Source: Pedobacter arcticus A12 (GTDB lineage: Bacteria > Bacteroidota > Bacteroidia > Sphingobacteriales > Sphingobacteriaceae). Taken from it: 64,000 nucleotides of DNA. The translations under genes were made by a program, and so were the position numbers. Below the pieces are notes generated by a model. That model was not told where the DNA came from. It saw only the letters and a list, made by a program, of their open reading frames with translations, and did no database searches. Below, in pieces: positions 62,306 to 64,000 of this stretch (its first letter is position 1; the number at the start of each line of letters is the position of its first letter). The stretch spans positions 310,001 through 374,000 of the forward strand of contig NZ_JH947127.1 of assembly GCF_000302595.1 (NCBI RefSeq), written 5' to 3'.

Positions 62306-64000
62306 TTATTTACAGTCAATCAACGCTAAGTTTATACCGTTGTAAACAACTTCAAACTCCGTTCTTCTGTTCATTTGCTGTTCAGCTTCAGAACATGCTA
62401 CACCGTCTGTACAGCCGTTTGTTAAGCGACTTTTTCCGTAGTATTGTACTTTAATTCTTTCAGCAGCAATTCCTTTTTTCACCAAGTACGCTTTCGCTGA
62501 TTCTCCCCTACGTAAAGATAAAACTCGGTTATAACTTTCAGATGCTCTGCTATCGCAATGGCTTCTGGTAATGATATCAATGCCAGGATATTTAGTCATT
62601 AAGTCTACAACGTGGTTTAAATCGTTAACCGCATCTTCTCTGATGTAATATTTATCTAAATCGTAATAGATATTCTGTAGCGCAAAAACTTTTTTAAGCG
62701 AATCGCAATGGTCGACTACAAATTTCTGAACGTCGTTTACACCTTTTAATTTCAGAGGAACAAAAATTACGGAGTCTTTGGTAATTCCATCTGTACCAAC
62801 ATATCTTCTATCTGGTAAAAAATCTTTTAGTTTACCAGTAAGCTCGTAGCCGGTATCTTTTAACAAAAGTTTTTTAAACTCCCCTTTATCATTTACCGCT
62901 AAAATTTCTTCTTTATCCCCATTTCTTAAGGTTACAATGGCATTTTTAATAGGCAAACCGGTATTGGCATCCGTAACTATACCTTTTAAAATAATACCGA
63001 ACTCTTTTTTAACAAAGGAGTAAATATTGTCGTTTCCTGCTCGGTTCGAGCTTAAAAAACCGGTTAGCTCACTGGTTTTTGCAACTCCAAAGTCGTCGTA
63101 AGAAGAGTTGAACGGTGCACCTAAGTTTAATGGGGTACCAACCGGACGTAAATCTTTAAGTTTTATTGTAAAAACATCAAAGCCTCCTAAACCTGCTAAA
63201 CCATTTGAAGAATAGTACAACAATCCCTCGCTATCTAAATATGGAAATTCTTCATCGCCTTCTGTATTGATTTTCCGCCCCATGTTTACGGGTTTGCCCC
63301 ACTCAGTTTTTTCGTTTAAACGCACAGAATAGTATAAATCTGTACCGCCAGAACCACCGGGCATATCAGATGAAAAAATCAACAGTTTGCCATCTTTACT
63401 CACCGTTGGATGACCGACAGAATACTGATCACTGTTGTACGGGAACGGAACAATTTTTTGATGATCAGGACCTTTAGCGGTATACATTTTCAGTTTTACC
63501 GTACCATCTTTGCTTTTTCCCTTTTTTCCATTGGCATAATTATTACGGGTAAAGATTATTGAACCGTCTGGCATCAAAGCCGATGCGCCCTCGTGGAATT
63601 TTGTATTGATATTACCTTCAAATCGTTTAACAGCTACTTCACCATTGCCCTCGCCTTCAACCGCAGTATAAACCGAGCGATCAAAAACACCTACAATTTT
63701 GCTATCATTACTGGTTGGCGCTGTATTATCATCATTTACCTTACCTAGTGCAGTTTTTGCGCTTGCTTTGGCAGATGAATCTGTAGTGTTTACCTTTGTT
63801 GAGGTAAGTGAATTGATATCCTCTAAATAATACAGTTCAGAAAACGGTGTATTATTCCAAGCAAAAACATGCTTTACTGGCTTTGCCTCGTAACGGTTGC
63901 TGGTAAAAACCAATCCGTTTTTATAAATCATTGGGCTATATTCTGATGCCGGCGTGTTGATATTGAGGTAGGAGATATCCCAACTAAAACCTTTCCCCAA
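62306..64000 (-). CDS. OmpA-family protein with PD40 repeats (5' end beyond the window)
   Basis: 564 residues visible; the frame is open at the right edge and the TTG there is not a start. Residues 1-335 are WD40-like PD40 repeats (SEYSPMIYKNGLVFTSNR, GHPTVSKDGKLLIFSSDM). Then comes a carboxypeptidase-regulatory-like domain (ILKGIVTDANTGLPIKNAIV) and a C-terminal OmpA domain (YYDLDKYYIREDA, SHCDSRASESYNRVLSLRR, QMNRRTEFEV) that binds peptidoglycan. This layout matches proteins linked to the type IX secretion system (PorE-like) and other Bacteroidetes surface complexes. Confidence 0.85.
   Translation of the reverse strand: MGKGFSWDISYLNINTPASEYSPMIYKNGLVFTSNRYEAKPVKHVFAWNNTPFSELYYLEDINSLTSTKVNTTDSSAKASAKTALGKVNDDNTAPTSNDSKIVGVFDRSVYTAVEGEGNGEVAVKRFEGNINTKFHEGASALMPDGSIIFTRNNYANGKKGKSKDGTVKLKMYTAKGPDHQKIVPFPYNSDQYSVGHPTVSKDGKLLIFSSDMPGGSGGTDLYYSVRLNEKTEWGKPVNMGRKINTEGDEEFPYLDSEGLLYYSSNGLAGLGGFDVFTIKLKDLRPVGTPLNLGAPFNSSYDDFGVAKTSELTGFLSSNRAGNDNIYSFVKKEFGIILKGIVTDANTGLPIKNAIVTLRNGDKEEILAVNDKGEFKKLLLKDTGYELTGKLKDFLPDRRYVGTDGITKDSVIFVPLKLKGVNDVQKFVVDHCDSLKKVFALQNIYYDLDKYYIREDAVNDLNHVVDLMTKYPGIDIITRSHCDSRASESYNRVLSLRRGESAKAYLVKKGIAAERIKVQYYGKSRLTNGCTDGVACSEAEQQMNRRTEFEVVYNGINLALIDCK

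Noticed and set aside
1-64000. CRISPR arrays
   Set aside because: No set of short, evenly spaced direct repeats and no cas genes; the only repeats are the long palindromes, introns and dispersed elements.

Overview
The window reads as a chromosome segment of a low-GC Bacteroidetes bacterium of the Sphingobacteriaceae type, most like Pedobacter (inference from gene content, no search run). Pointers are a type IX secretion C-terminal domain, promoters of the TAnnTTTG class in front of AT-rich leaders without strong Shine-Dalgarno sites, the CtlX/arginine decarboxylase pair, a type B L31, a lysyl-tRNA synthetase with a C-terminal extension, and dispersed repeats of the CTGAGCGGAGTCGAAG kind.

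1-34.8 kb is mostly ordinary core genome. 0-3 kb holds arginine/citrulline catabolism (arginine deiminase tail, ctlX, arginine decarboxylase). 3-7.5 kb has a CstA-type transporter, a ROK regulator and L-serine dehydratase. 7.7-13.7 kb is a minus-strand catabolic operon: a lipoprotein PQQ sugar dehydrogenase fused to cytochrome c, an NRAMP-fold transporter without the metal motifs, an epimerase-like protein, a DapA-fold lyase and an exported Gfo/Idh-type oxidoreductase. Then follow an XRE regulator, mpl-prmA, a T9SS cargo protein, a phosphodiester glycosidase, tpiA with a GlmU-like protein, rpmE2, iscS-iscU-iscA, an acyl-CoA ligase, an MFS transporter, YceH, a RelB/ParE pair whose toxin carries a nonsense codon, lysS, a cytochrome c and cbpA-cbpM.

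35.1-49.9 kb is the exceptional part: an integron-like cassette array. A XerC/D-type tyrosine recombinase is followed by an attI-like region with two perfect 14-bp direct repeats. After it come cassettes separated by long imperfect palindromes (about 120-145 bp) bounded by CCGCTAAC and GTTAGCGG-like cores. The first bases of each cassette are complementary to its own last bases, also where the sequence differs between cassettes, as expected if each was once a circle whose attC folds into a hairpin. Cargo includes a four-gene regulator/SRPBCC/WYL/VOC block, a DUF5677-like protein, an unknown protein, a RES-like protein and a HigBA toxin-antitoxin pair with its own operator.

Group II introns sit in antisense orientation exactly inside the R'' core of three of these sites. 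One is a complete type A intron. Two are apparently identical copies of a type B intron, each abutting a defective type A intron (one ORF-less, one truncated). This matches the habit of group IIC-attC introns, but with a recombinase that lacks the visible IntI-type insertion.

50-52.6 kb (AraC regulator, HbpS/GlcG-like protein, aquaporin, small membrane protein) is a transition zone with degenerate palindrome remnants. 52.7-64 kb returns to core functions: an MntABCD-type metal ABC transporter in which both permeases carry C-terminal winged-helix-like extensions, a P-type cation ATPase, an exonuclease, a DUF294/CBS/cNMP protein, and an OmpA-family protein cut by the window edge.
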